From Actinomadura parmotrematis (GTDB taxonomy: Bacteria; Actinomycetota; Actinomycetes; Streptosporangiales; Streptosporangiaceae): DNA of 64,000 nt. Position 1 is the first letter of the stretch, and each line of letters begins with the position of its first letter. The stretch is taken from the NCBI RefSeq assembly GCF_019458805.1, contig NZ_JAIBOA010000002.1:62001-126000 (forward strand), read 5' to 3'. Below the pieces are notes generated by a model that was given only the letters and a program-made list of their open reading frames with translations, was not told the origin of the DNA and made no database searches. Position numbers and translations under genes: made by a program. This document shows positions 32,280 to 40,060 of the stretch, piece after piece.

Positions 32280-32378
32280 CCACCCGGTCACCCCCCGTCG
32301 AGATGCGGCGTGTTGCCCTATGGGAGCGCTCCCAATGCGCAACACGCCGCATCTCGACGAGCAGCGACCACCCGGTCA
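32277..32378. repeat. 102-bp nested palindromic element, copy 2
   Basis: The outer palindromes are TGACCACCCGGTCA (32277-32290) and its variant CGACCACCCGGTCA (32365-32378). The inner arms, 32297-32318 and 32337-32358, pair with one mismatch. The 18-bp centre contains a perfect palindrome TGGGAGCGCTCCCA (32321-32334), unlike the centre of copies 1 and 3. The arm base change GTCGAG / CTCGAC, against GTTGAG / CTCAAC in the other copies, is compensatory. The first three bases of the element are the photolyase stop codon. It separates photolyase from the ABC transporter genes. Confidence 0.9.
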
Positions 32379-32466
32379 CAGGGACGCGGGGGTGGGGGCA
32401 GCCCCCGGGTGAGGTGGCGGGGCGGCGCCAGTGTGCGGGGCGGCGCGCGCGGGTTGGCTTGAGGGC

Positions 32467-33249
32467 ATGAGCCGACGCAGCGCCCCGCCCTCCCCCGCCG
32501 CCGTCCCCGAGGCCGGGACGGGCGCCCGCCCGGCCGCCGTCGCGCGCGAGGTGGTGAAGTCCTACGGGACGGGCGCGGGCACGGTGACGGCGCTCGGCGG
32601 GGTCTCCGCCGCCTTCCCGCGCGGCGCCTTCGCCGCGATCATGGGACCGTCGGGGTCGGGCAAGTCCACCCTCATGCACTGCATGGCCGGGCTGGACGCG
32701 GTCACCTCCGGGACGGTGCTCGTCGGGGACGTCGACCTGACGGCGCTGTCGCGGCCCGCCCTCACCCGCCTCCGCCGCGACCGCCTCGGCTTCGTCTTCC
32801 AGTCGTTCAACCTGCTGCCGATGCTGACGGCCGAGGAGAACATCCGCCTCACCGGGCGGCTCGCGGGCCGCGGCGCCGACCGCGCCTGGTTCGACACGCT
32901 CGTCGACTCGCTCGGCCTGCGCGCCCGCCTGCGGCACCGGCCGGCCGAGCTGTCGGGCGGCCAGCAGCAGCGCGTCGCCGTCGCGCGGGCCCTGCTCACC
33001 CGCCCCGACGTGCTGTTCGCCGACGAGCCGACCGGCAACCTGGACTCGCGCTCGGGCGGCGAGGTGCTGGCGTTCCTGCGGCAGGCGGTGGACGCCTTCG
33101 GCCAGACCGTGATCATGGTGACGCACGACCCGGTCGCCGCCGCGCACGCCGACCGCGTGCTGTTCCTCGCCGACGGCCGCATCGCCGGGAGCCTGGACGC
33201 GCCGACCGCCGACACCGTGCACGCCGCGATGCGCCGGCTGGAGGGCTGA
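32467..33249 (+). CDS. ABC transporter ATP-binding protein (MacB/LolD type)
   Basis: A 260-aa ATPase with Walker A GPSGSGKST, Q-loop VFQSFNLLP, signature LSGGQQQR, Walker B VLFADEPTGNLD and H-loop VTHDPVAAAHADR. The FNLLPMLTAEENI and EPTGNLDSRSG forms are typical of MacB/LolD ATPases that drive FtsX-family permeases. The partner permease follows three bases downstream. The N-terminal 25 residues are Ala/Pro-rich. Likely role: export or extraction of a peptide, lipid or antibiotic at the membrane. Confidence 0.92.
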   Translation: MSRRSAPPSPAAVPEAGTGARPAAVAREVVKSYGTGAGTVTALGGVSAAFPRGAFAAIMGPSGSGKSTLMHCMAGLDAVTSGTVLVGDVDLTALSRPALTRLRRDRLGFVFQSFNLLPMLTAEENIRLTGRLAGRGADRAWFDTLVDSLGLRARLRHRPAELSGGQQQRVAVARALLTRPDVLFADEPTGNLDSRSGGEVLAFLRQAVDAFGQTVIMVTHDPVAAAHADRVLFLADGRIAGSLDAPTADTVHAAMRRLEG

Positions 33250-33252
33250 ACC

Positions 33253-35790
33253 GTGTGGCTGATCGCGCGCCGCTCCTTCGCCGAGGGCTGGGCCCGGCTG
33301 CTCGCCACCATGGCGGCCGCCGCGCTCGCCGTCGGGCTCATCGCCGGGTCGCTGCAGTTCACGCTGCGCGCCCAGGACGCCGTCTCGGGCGGCAACGCCA
33401 GCGAGTACGCCGCCGCCGACGTGCTCGTGCAGGGCGGCACCGTCGATCCCGACGAGCTGTACGCGCCGCCGGACGGCCGCGTCCGCCTCGACGCGGTCGC
33501 CGGGCGGCCCGGCGTGCGGGCCGCCGCCGGGGACGCCATGGTGCCCGTCACCGCCGTCTCGCGCGGGAAGACGATCACGCCGCCGGTCGGCGGTTCCACC
33601 TACCTGCGGCCGTGGATCGGCACGCCGCTCGGCGCGTACACGATCGTCGCGGGGCGGGCGCCCGCCGCCGACGGCGAGGTCGCCGTCGTCCGGCACATGG
33701 CGGACCGGCCCGGCGCCGACCTCACGCTGCTGCTGCCGCAGGCCGCCCGGAAGGTCCGCGTCGTCGGGATCGTCACCGTTCAGGGGCGCGCCGCCGTCGC
33801 CGCGGGCGATCTCGTGCTCGCCCCGCCCGAGACGGTCCGCGCGGCGGCGGGGCTGCCGCCCGGCACCTGGCAGAGCGTGTGGGTGAAGGGTTCCGCGCCC
33901 GGCCTCACCGTCCCGGACGCCACCGTCCGCCGCGCCGCCGACGTCCGCCGCAAGCAGCGCGACGAGGCGTCCGCGACGGGCGCGTCCCTCGGCGGCGCGC
34001 TGTCGGCGATCGCGTCGATGGCGGTCTTCACCGGCCTGTTCGTCATCGCCAACACCTTCGGCACGCTCGTCCGCCAGCGCACCCGGCGGCTCGCGCTGCT
34101 CGCCGCGCTCGGCACGACGCCGCGCCAGCTCAAGCGGCTCATCAGGGGCGAGGTGCTGCTCCTCGGGCTCCTCGCGGGCGTCGCCGGGACGGCGCTCGGC
34201 TACCCGATCGCGGCGCTGCTGACGCGGCTGTTCGCCGACGACGGCTTCGACGTGTCGGCCGGGCGGATCCCGGCCGGCTGGATCACGCTGCTCGTCCCGG
34301 CCGCCGCCGGCGTGGTCGTCACCCAGCTCGCGGCCTGGCGGTCCGTGCGGCGCGCCGCCCGCGTCACCCCGATGCAGGCGCTGCGGGACGCGGCGGACGA
34401 CCCGGTGGGGCGGCGCTGGCCGCGCCTGCTCGGCGCGCTGCTGGTGCTCGCCCTCGCGGGCGGCCTCGGCTCCATCTCCTTCGCGGTCCAGGCGGAGGAG
34501 CCGCCCGGCATCGAGCGGACCGTCGGCTCCGCCATCATGGTCATGATGGGCGGGGTGGTGGCGGTCGCCGGCCTCGCCGTGCTCGCCCCGTTCTTCGCCG
34601 GCCCCCTCGGCGGCCTCGTCGGCCGGCTCGCGCACGCCGCGGGCGGCGAGCCCGGACGCCTCGCCCGCGCCGCCGTCCGGCGCAGCCCGCGCCGAGTGTC
34701 GGCCGCCGCGTCCTCGCTGATGCTCGGCGTCGCGACCGCGACGGCGACCGCCCTGGTGATGCTGTCGGTGCACCAGCGGTTCGCGGAGGCCGGGCTCCAG
34801 GTGATGCACGCCGACCACGCCGTCACGGCGGCGGGCGCGGGCAACGGCGCGACGTCGGGCAGCGGCGCGCCGCTCCCGCTGGAACTGGTGGACCGGATGC
34901 GGGCGGTGCCCGGCGTGACCGGCGCGGCCGCGCTCACCGCCACCGACGTCAAGCTGGCGGACCCGCCGCCGCGCCGCACCGATCCCGACGAGCCGCCCGA
35001 GCCCGTCCACCTGCTGGTCACCGGCGGCGCCCCGGCCGGGTACCTGCGGCTCGGCGGGCACGTCCCGGCGCTGCGGCCCGGCGAGGTCGCGGTGTCCTCG
35101 GCCGTCCGCGACGGGAGCCGGCTGCGCGCCGGGCAGCGCATCACCGTGCGCGGCGCGGCGGGCCGGACGGCGCTCACCGTCGCGGCGTTCTACCACGACC
35201 CCTCGCACCTGTTCGCCGACCAGGCGATCGTCTCCCCCGCCACCATGGCGCGCCTCGACCCGGCCGCGCCCGCCCAGGTGATCCTGGTCCGCGGCGGCGA
35301 CCGGGCGGCCCTGGACCGGGCCGCCGCGGGCGTCCCCGGCGCGCGCGTCCTGGACCGCGCGGCCTACGTCCGGGCGGCCGCCGACGGCGTCGCCAAGGGC
35401 CTCAAGGTGGTCTACGGGTTCCTGGCGATGGCGCTCGTGCTGTCGCTGTTCGGCATGGCCACCACCGTCTCGCTGGGCGTCGCCGAGCGCACCCGCGAGT
35501 TCGGGCTGCTCGGCGCCGTCGGCGCGACCGCCCGCCAGATCCGCGCGGTGGTGCGGTGGGAGGCGGCGACGGTCGTGCTGCTCGGCACCCTGCTCGGCTG
35601 CGGCGCCGCGTACGGGACGGTCCTGGCGATCCACCTGGCCACCGGCAGCTCGTTCCTGCGGCCCGGCGGCCCCTGGTGGCTGCTCCCGCTGGTCGCGCTC
35701 GCCGCCGCGGCCGTCACCGCCGCGACGTCCGCCCTACCGGCCCGCCGCGCCGCCGCCGTCCCCGTCCTGGACGCCGCCCGCGGCGAGTGA
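33253..35790 (+). CDS. FtsX-like ABC transporter permease
   Basis: An 845-aa permease with duplicated FtsX architecture: an N-terminal helix (LLATMAAAALAVGLIAGSLQ), a large extracytoplasmic domain, three helices around 255-375 (AIASMAVFTGLFVIANTFGT, LLGLLAGVAGTALGYP, ITLLVPAAAGVVV), a second unit starting near 395, and three final helices from about 720. The length suits the two-unit form common in actinobacteria. It pairs with the upstream ATPase. The GTG at 33253 follows the ATPase stop by three bases. Its 3' end overlaps the convergent tag gene by 57 bp. Confidence 0.9.
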   Translation: MWLIARRSFAEGWARLLATMAAAALAVGLIAGSLQFTLRAQDAVSGGNASEYAAADVLVQGGTVDPDELYAPPDGRVRLDAVAGRPGVRAAAGDAMVPVTAVSRGKTITPPVGGSTYLRPWIGTPLGAYTIVAGRAPAADGEVAVVRHMADRPGADLTLLLPQAARKVRVVGIVTVQGRAAVAAGDLVLAPPETVRAAAGLPPGTWQSVWVKGSAPGLTVPDATVRRAADVRRKQRDEASATGASLGGALSAIASMAVFTGLFVIANTFGTLVRQRTRRLALLAALGTTPRQLKRLIRGEVLLLGLLAGVAGTALGYPIAALLTRLFADDGFDVSAGRIPAGWITLLVPAAAGVVVTQLAAWRSVRRAARVTPMQALRDAADDPVGRRWPRLLGALLVLALAGGLGSISFAVQAEEPPGIERTVGSAIMVMMGGVVAVAGLAVLAPFFAGPLGGLVGRLAHAAGGEPGRLARAAVRRSPRRVSAAASSLMLGVATATATALVMLSVHQRFAEAGLQVMHADHAVTAAGAGNGATSGSGAPLPLELVDRMRAVPGVTGAAALTATDVKLADPPPRRTDPDEPPEPVHLLVTGGAPAGYLRLGGHVPALRPGEVAVSSAVRDGSRLRAGQRITVRGAAGRTALTVAAFYHDPSHLFADQAIVSPATMARLDPAAPAQVILVRGGDRAALDRAAAGVPGARVLDRAAYVRAAADGVAKGLKVVYGFLAMALVLSLFGMATTVSLGVAERTREFGLLGAVGATARQIRAVVRWEAATVVLLGTLLGCGAAYGTVLAIHLATGSSFLRPGGPWWLLPLVALAAAAVTAATSALPARRAAAVPVLDAARGE

Positions 35791-36360
35791 CGCGGCCCCG
35801 CGCCGGAAGCAGCCGGCGAGGTGGTCGTCGACCAGGCCGCACGCCTGCATCATCGCGTAGGCGGTGGTCGGGCCGAAGAACCTGAAGCCGTTGCGCTTCA
35901 GCTCCTTCGCCAGCGCCTTGGACCCGTCGGTGACCGCCGGGACGTCGGCGGTGGTGACGGGCGCGGGGGCGGCCGGGTCGGCGTAGCGCCAGACCAGGGC
36001 GGCGAGGCCGCCGGGCAGGTCGAGGGCGGCGCGGGCGTTGGCGACCGCCGCCTCGATCTTGGCGCGGTTGCGGACGATGGACGCGTCGCCCATCAGCCGC
36101 TCCACGTCGTCCGGCCCGTAGCCGGCGACCTTCTCGGGGTCGAACCCGGCGAACGCGGCCCGGAAGCCCTCCCGCTTGCGCAGGATCGTCAGCCAGGACA
36201 GCCCCGACTGGAACGCCTCCAGGCAGAGCCGCTCGTACAGGCCGCGGTCGTCGCGGACCGGACGGCCCCATTCGTCATCGTGGTAGGCGACGTAGTCGGG
36301 CGCCGACACCCCCCAGGGGCAGCGCGCCAGCCCGTCCTCGCCGAGGATCGCACCGCTCAC
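35734..36360 (-). CDS. tag: DNA-3-methyladenine glycosylase I
   Basis: A 208-aa glycosylase. The N-terminus RCPWGVSAPDYVAYHDDEWG holds the zinc-ligand Cys14 and a His near 27; LCLEAFQSGLSWLTILRKRE and IVRNRAKIEAAVANARA are typical; the C-terminal VDDHLAGCF supplies the second His and Cys ligands. It removes 3-methyladenine from alkylated DNA. The C-terminal tail (ASLAAGGVQDGDGGGAAGR) overlaps the end of the convergent FtsX gene by 57 bp and is probably dispensable. A neighbouring SRPBCC gene ends ten bases upstream on the same strand. Confidence 0.92.
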   Translation of the reverse strand: MSGAILGEDGLARCPWGVSAPDYVAYHDDEWGRPVRDDRGLYERLCLEAFQSGLSWLTILRKREGFRAAFAGFDPEKVAGYGPDDVERLMGDASIVRNRAKIEAAVANARAALDLPGGLAALVWRYADPAAPAPVTTADVPAVTDGSKALAKELKRNGFRFFGPTTAYAMMQACGLVDDHLAGCFRRGAASLAAGGVQDGDGGGAAGR

Positions 36361-36369
36361 CCGGACTTC

Positions 36370-36816
36370 CTACCGCACGGGTCCGACATCCCGCGCCGCG
36401 AGCGCGGCGAGGCGCCGCAGCCCGAGCCCCATGAACGCCTTCACCACCGGCCCGGCGACGATCCAGCCGGCCCGTCCGAGCGGCCCGAGCGGCAGGTCCA
36501 CCGCCTCGGCCCACACGATGCGGCTGCCGCCCGCCAGGGGCTCCACCGCGAAGTACGCCTCCCCGCGCACGACCCGCCCGGTGTGCCGGACGGCGACGCG
36601 GCGGCCCGGCCGCCACCCGGTGATCACCATGGTGTCCAGGAAGCCGACGGGCCCGACGCCCGTCCACCCCGCGAGGTCGGCGCCGACGCCGTGGCCGCCC
36701 TCGGCGCGGGTGAACGGCATCCACTCGGCGTGCCGGGGCCAGTCCACCAGGACGGCGAACAGGACGTCGGGGGGCGCGGCGCTGCTCGCCTCCGCGTGGA
36801 TCGCGACCCGGCTCAC
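36370..36816 (-). CDS. SRPBCC-family (START-like) protein
   Basis: A 148-aa protein with the hydrophobic-cavity SRPBCC pattern: AIHAEASSAAPPDVLFAVLVDWPRHAEWMPF at the start, then VTGWRPGRRV-like and GGSRIVWAEAVDLPLGPLG, ending in an amphipathic helix. Family members bind lipids or act as cyclases or dehydratases; here it is probably a soluble ligand-binding protein. The GTG start overlaps the stop of the upstream gene (GTGA, 36813-36816). Confidence 0.85.
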   Translation of the reverse strand: MSRVAIHAEASSAAPPDVLFAVLVDWPRHAEWMPFTRAEGGHGVGADLAGWTGVGPVGFLDTMVITGWRPGRRVAVRHTGRVVRGEAYFAVEPLAGGSRIVWAEAVDLPLGPLGRAGWIVAGPVVKAFMGLGLRRLAALAARDVGPVR

Positions 36817-37217
36817 GCGTCCTCCTCCTCGGTGTCCCGACCCGCGGCGTCCAGACCCGTGGTGTCCCACGGCAGCGGCGTCGGCAGCGGCGCGTCCGCC
36901 GCCGTCGCGCCGCCCTCGCCCGGGTGGCGGACCGCCGCGAGCCGCGCCTCCAGCGCGTGGATCTGCGCGTCCCGCTCGGCGAGCGAGGACACCATCCGCC
37001 GCATCGCCTCGTCGGTGACGGCCGGCTGGTAGCCCCACAGCGCGCGCGGCGGCCGCAGCATCGCCGCCTCCGCGCCGGTGAGCGGGCGGCCGTCCATCGG
37101 CGGCAGCGGCACGTAGTCCGGCTGCGGGGGCGCCAGCTCCCCGCCCCGGCCCATGGCGAGCACCACGATGGCGCCCAGCACGGCGAGGCCGGCCAGCACC
37201 AGGACCGCGACGACCAC
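36813..37217 (-). CDS. Small single-pass membrane protein with coiled-coil segment (Rv1209-like)
   Basis: A 134-aa protein starting at GTG 37217 with an N-terminal membrane helix (VVAVLVLAGLAVLGAIVVLA) and a cytoplasmic part containing PMDGRPLTGAEAAMLRPPRA and a helical SLAERDAQIHALEARLAAV segment. Actinobacteria commonly encode a short protein of this kind, sometimes labelled DivIVA-like, next to tag and folP2, as Rv1209 is next to tagA in M. tuberculosis. The position next to tag here fits that. Function unknown. Confidence 0.7.
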   Translation of the reverse strand: MVVAVLVLAGLAVLGAIVVLAMGRGGELAPPQPDYVPLPPMDGRPLTGAEAAMLRPPRALWGYQPAVTDEAMRRMVSSLAERDAQIHALEARLAAVRHPGEGGATAADAPLPTPLPWDTTGLDAAGRDTEEEDA

Positions 37218-37272
37218 GTTCGGCTCCGTTCTGTCTGCGTCTTCCGAGGACGATCGTGCCACGATCAGGGGT

Positions 37273-37590
37273 ATGGAGTCGCACGACCACCGGGTGCTGC
37301 CGCCCGGTTCCCCGGTCCCGCCCGGTGTCGCCGACGCGGGCGAGGCGCCCCCGGCGGACGCCGTGAGCGCCCTGGCCGCCGCCGGGCGGCCCGTCCTCGT
37401 CACCCTCACCGCCGACGGGCCCGAGCCCGATCCGGGCCTGCTGGCGGCCGCGTCGGTGTACGCCTGGCTCGGCGCGTCGCTGTTCCGCGCGCCGGAGCCG
37501 CAGGCGGCCGCGCTCGGCCAGGTCCTCGACATGGTCGCCTCGATCCGCGGGACGCGGCCGCCCGCCGTCTCCCGCCGCGGCCTGGCCTAG
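37273..37590 (+). CDS. Short protein resembling the C-terminus of dihydropteroate synthase-like FolP2
   Basis: A 105-aa protein from ATG 37273. Its last half (ASVYAWLGASLFRA, then LGQVLDMVASIRGTRPPAVS) resembles the C-terminal end of actinobacterial DHPS/FolP2 proteins, which finish with an RQVLDMV-IRGTRPPA-type segment. The pterin- and pABA-binding barrel motifs are missing. It is transcribed divergently from the Rv1209-like gene; in mycobacteria folP2 lies close by in the same direction. A remnant of a folP2 homologue or a small derived protein are both possible. Confidence 0.55.
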   Translation: MESHDHRVLPPGSPVPPGVADAGEAPPADAVSALAAAGRPVLVTLTADGPEPDPGLLAAASVYAWLGASLFRAPEPQAAALGQVLDMVASIRGTRPPAVSRRGLA

Positions 37591-37600
37591 GACTCGTCGC

Positions 37601-38497
37601 CTAAGGCTCGTCGGGGCGGACGACGGCGACGGGGCAGTGCGCGTGGTGCAGGACACCGTGGCTGACCGAGCCGAGCAGCGCCCCGGCGAGCGCGCCGCGC
37701 CCGCGTGCGGCGACCACGACGAGGTCGGCCTGCTCGGACGCCGCGGTCAGCGCCCGCACCGGATGGTCGCGGACCAGCGCCTCGATGACCTGCACGTCGG
37801 GGTGGACGTCGCGGAGCCGCGCGTACTCGGCGCGGACCCGGTCGGTGACGGTCCGCTCGGTCTCGCGCTCGTCCTCCAGGTAGCGGGCCTGCACGAGGGC
37901 GGGTTCAAGCTGGAAGGCGTGCACGACGCGGACCTTGGCGCCGCGCCGCCGCGCGGTCGCGAACGCGTGCTCCAGCGCGGCCTCGGACGCGTCCGACAGG
38001 TCCACGCCGACGGCGATCTCGCCGAACTCGCGGCGGGTGCCGTCGCCGCGCACGACGACGACCGGCCCGTCGGCCTGCCCGGCGACGCGCCTGCCGACGG
38101 AGCCGAGCAGCATCCCGGTGAAGCCGCCGAGGCCGCGCGAGCCGAGGACGGTCAGCGCGGCCGTCCGCGACAGCTCCCGGAACGCGTCCACCGGCGCGGC
38201 GTCCGCCACCTCGGTGGTGACGCGCACCCGCGGCCGCCGCTCCAGCGCGAGGCGCCGCGCCGCCGACACCACGCCCTCGCCGCTGGTGAGCAGCGAGGAG
38301 CCGTCCTTGCTCGGCGGCACGAACGGCACGCCGTAGGCGATCGGGTCGGCGGCGTAGACGACGTGCAGCGGGCGGCCGAGGTCGGCCGCCTCGTCCGCCG
38401 CCCACGCGACCGCCCCGCCGGCGGGCGGCGAGCCGTCCGTCCCGACCACCACCGGCCGCTCGGCCGTCACCGCGTCCTCGTTCGCCCCGCCGCTCAT
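37601..38497 (-). CDS. Tandem universal stress protein (two USP domains)
   Basis: A 298-aa protein with two UspA domains (about 15-150 and 160-298). Each has the ATP-binding G-2X-G-9X-G(S/T) loop: GSRGLGGFTGMLLGSVGRRV, and ARGRGALAGALLGSVSHGV followed by HCPVAVV. ATP-binding tandem USPs are common in actinobacteria and respond to dormancy and oxidative stress. ATG 38497 (MSGGANEDA) follows GGAGGGGGAC. It stands alone, convergent with the short FolP2-like ORF. Confidence 0.92.
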   Translation of the reverse strand: MSGGANEDAVTAERPVVVGTDGSPPAGGAVAWAADEAADLGRPLHVVYAADPIAYGVPFVPPSKDGSSLLTSGEGVVSAARRLALERRPRVRVTTEVADAAPVDAFRELSRTAALTVLGSRGLGGFTGMLLGSVGRRVAGQADGPVVVVRGDGTRREFGEIAVGVDLSDASEAALEHAFATARRRGAKVRVVHAFQLEPALVQARYLEDERETERTVTDRVRAEYARLRDVHPDVQVIEALVRDHPVRALTAASEQADLVVVAARGRGALAGALLGSVSHGVLHHAHCPVAVVRPDEP

Positions 38498-38576
38498 CCC
38501 GTCCCCCTCCGGCACGAGATGATCACTTCCCGGCGGCGCCGCCCCGCACACCGCCCCCGGCCGGCGTTCCACCCGC

Positions 38577-39167
38577 TCACAGCTCGGCTTCGGCCAGGTC
38601 CTCGGGGGTGGCCTGGATGTGCGGCCGGGACCGTTCCAGCAGGTCCAGGGCCTCGTCCAGGTCGGCGGTCCAGCCGATCGCGTCGAAGATCTTCGGGCGG
38701 GCGAAGCCCTGGTCGGCCAGGCCGGTCATCAGCTCGCGGAGCGGGTCGTAGACGCCGGTCGGGTCCAGGATGACGATCGGCTTGTCGTGCATGCCGAGCA
38801 CGCGGGCCGTCCAGATCTCGAACAGCTCCTCCAGCGTGCCGATGCCGCCGGGCAGCACCAGGAACGCGTCGCTGCGCCGGTCCATCTCGCCCTTGCGCGA
38901 GCGCATGTCGGGCGTGACGACCAGCTCGTCGTTCGCCTCGTCGGAGACCTCCACGTCCACCAGGCCCTCGGGGATCACCCCGACGGTGCGGGCGCCGCCC
39001 TCGCGGGCGCCGCGCGCGACCGCGCCCATGCACGACACCCGCGCTCCCCCGCTGACCAGGCTGTGCCCGCGCCGGGCCAGCTCGGCGCCGACGCGGTGCG
39101 CGAGCTCCACGTGACCCGGGTCGATCTTGCTGCTGGACGCGCAGAACACGCAGACGGCCAGTCCCAT
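38577..39167 (-). CDS. LOG-family protein (TIGR00730), cytokinin-riboside-phosphate phosphoribohydrolase-like
   Basis: A 196-aa Rossmann-fold protein with VCVFCASSSKIDPGH, LVSGGARVSCMGAVA, MRSRKGEMDRRSDAF and the LOG signature LPGGIGTLEELFE. LOG enzymes release the free base from nucleoside 5'-monophosphates, including cytokinins; in actinobacteria Rv1205 is the known example. The closeness to the tag/Rv1209-like genes recalls the Rv1205-Rv1210 neighbourhood. A second LOG-family protein is encoded at 54059-54868, and the two are not close copies. Confidence 0.9.
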   Translation of the reverse strand: MGLAVCVFCASSSKIDPGHVELAHRVGAELARRGHSLVSGGARVSCMGAVARGAREGGARTVGVIPEGLVDVEVSDEANDELVVTPDMRSRKGEMDRRSDAFLVLPGGIGTLEELFEIWTARVLGMHDKPIVILDPTGVYDPLRELMTGLADQGFARPKIFDAIGWTADLDEALDLLERSRPHIQATPEDLAEAEL

Positions 39168-39204
39168 CGCGGCCCCCTCCCTCTCGCCTGCCGCCTTCCT
39201 ACCA

Positions 39205-39849
39205 TCAGGGCGCCTCCAGTCCGAGCGGGGCCGGGACGAGCGGGTCGCCGTTCAGCGACCGGCGGTCGTCGCCGAACTCCCACCACAGCAGGCCGTCGAC
39301 CGTCAGGTAGGGGTGCATGCCGCCGGCGCCGCCGCCCTCGTGCAGGGCGCGGGCGACCGCGGCGAGGTAGGCGGCGAGGCCGGGCCAGCCGTCGGTGAAG
39401 TCGCCGCCGCCGGCGTAGGCGGCCCAGCCGAGGCGGCCGCGGTGGGGTCCGGGCCGCCGGTCGATGACGTGCGGGGTGCCGCTGGCGTTCACGGCCCAGG
39501 GGATCCAGTCGGGATGCCACCAGGGCTCGTCGGCCCAGGGCTGGACGGCGAACCCGCCGGTGGCGCGGGCCTTGTCCATGCAGGCGGCGTACCGCTCGGC
39601 GACGGCGGACGCGCTCAGCGGCGACTGGTGGGGCAGCAGGGACGTCCACTCGTCGGCGCCGTCGTGGCAGCGCAGGGACGCGGCGAGCTCGGCGGGCAGC
39701 GGCATGCCGAGGGCCCGCTCGGCCTCCTCGACGGCGGCGGGCTCGGCGGGCGGGTTCAGCAGCATCAGCGACGCGGGCGCGTGCACCGCCAGCCACACGT
39801 CGATCAGCCGCCACGACCTGGCGATCGGGTTGCCTTCCACACCGTCCAT
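39205..39849 (-). CDS. SMI1/KNR4-family protein
   Basis: A 214-aa protein. The SMI1/KNR4 pattern is visible in PAEPAAVEEAERALGMPLPAELAASLRCHDGADEW, then SASAVAERYAACM, WIPWAVNASGTPHVIDRRPG, and YLAAVARALHEG. In bacteria these proteins are frequent immunity proteins or partners of polymorphic toxins, but no toxin gene is adjacent. ATG 39849 is chosen over an in-frame ATG at 39870 because GGGAGG lies five bases upstream of it. The 13-bp minisatellite at 39876-40005 starts 27 bp upstream. Confidence 0.83.
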   Translation of the reverse strand: MDGVEGNPIARSWRLIDVWLAVHAPASLMLLNPPAEPAAVEEAERALGMPLPAELAASLRCHDGADEWTSLLPHQSPLSASAVAERYAACMDKARATGGFAVQPWADEPWWHPDWIPWAVNASGTPHVIDRRPGPHRGRLGWAAYAGGGDFTDGWPGLAAYLAAVARALHEGGGAGGMHPYLTVDGLLWWEFGDDRRSLNGDPLVPAPLGLEAP

Positions 39850-39875
39850 GCTGCCTCCCGCCACCGACATTCCCG

Positions 39876-40005
39876 GTGGTCAGGCGCTGTGGTCAGGCGC
39901 TGTGGTCAGGCGCTGTGGTCAGGCGCTGTGGTCAGGCGCTGTGGTCAGGCGCTGTGGTCAGGCGCTGTGGTCAGGCGCTGTGGTCAGGCGCTGTGGTCAG
40001 GCGCG
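39876..40005. repeat. 13-bp tandem repeat, ten copies
   Basis: GTGGTCAGGCGCT is repeated head to tail ten times from 39876; nine units are identical and the tenth differs in its last base. The array lies between the start of the SMI1 gene and the stop of the last PixA-like gene, both minus strand, so it occupies the promoter/leader region of SMI1. Thirteen is not a multiple of three, so copy-number changes would shift any frame, and it is not coding. Perfect identity suggests recent slippage and length variation among strains. Confidence 0.97.
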
Positions 40006-40060
40006 GGCGGGCGGGGGACGCCCCGGGCGGCGCGGTGCCCGGGGCGTCGTCGGGGCGGGG

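Noticed and set aside
32281..32470. Short plus-strand coding extension of photolyase into the second palindrome
   Set aside because: The photolyase TGA at 32277-32279 is in frame and the protein ends with a normal family C-terminus.
32266..35634. 1122-codon minus-strand open frame
   Set aside because: Antisense to the ABC ATPase and FtsX permease, both of which carry complete motifs.
39205..39849. Polymorphic toxin immunity locus
   Set aside because: SMI1/KNR4 proteins are often immunity proteins, but no toxin-like gene is adjacent in this window.
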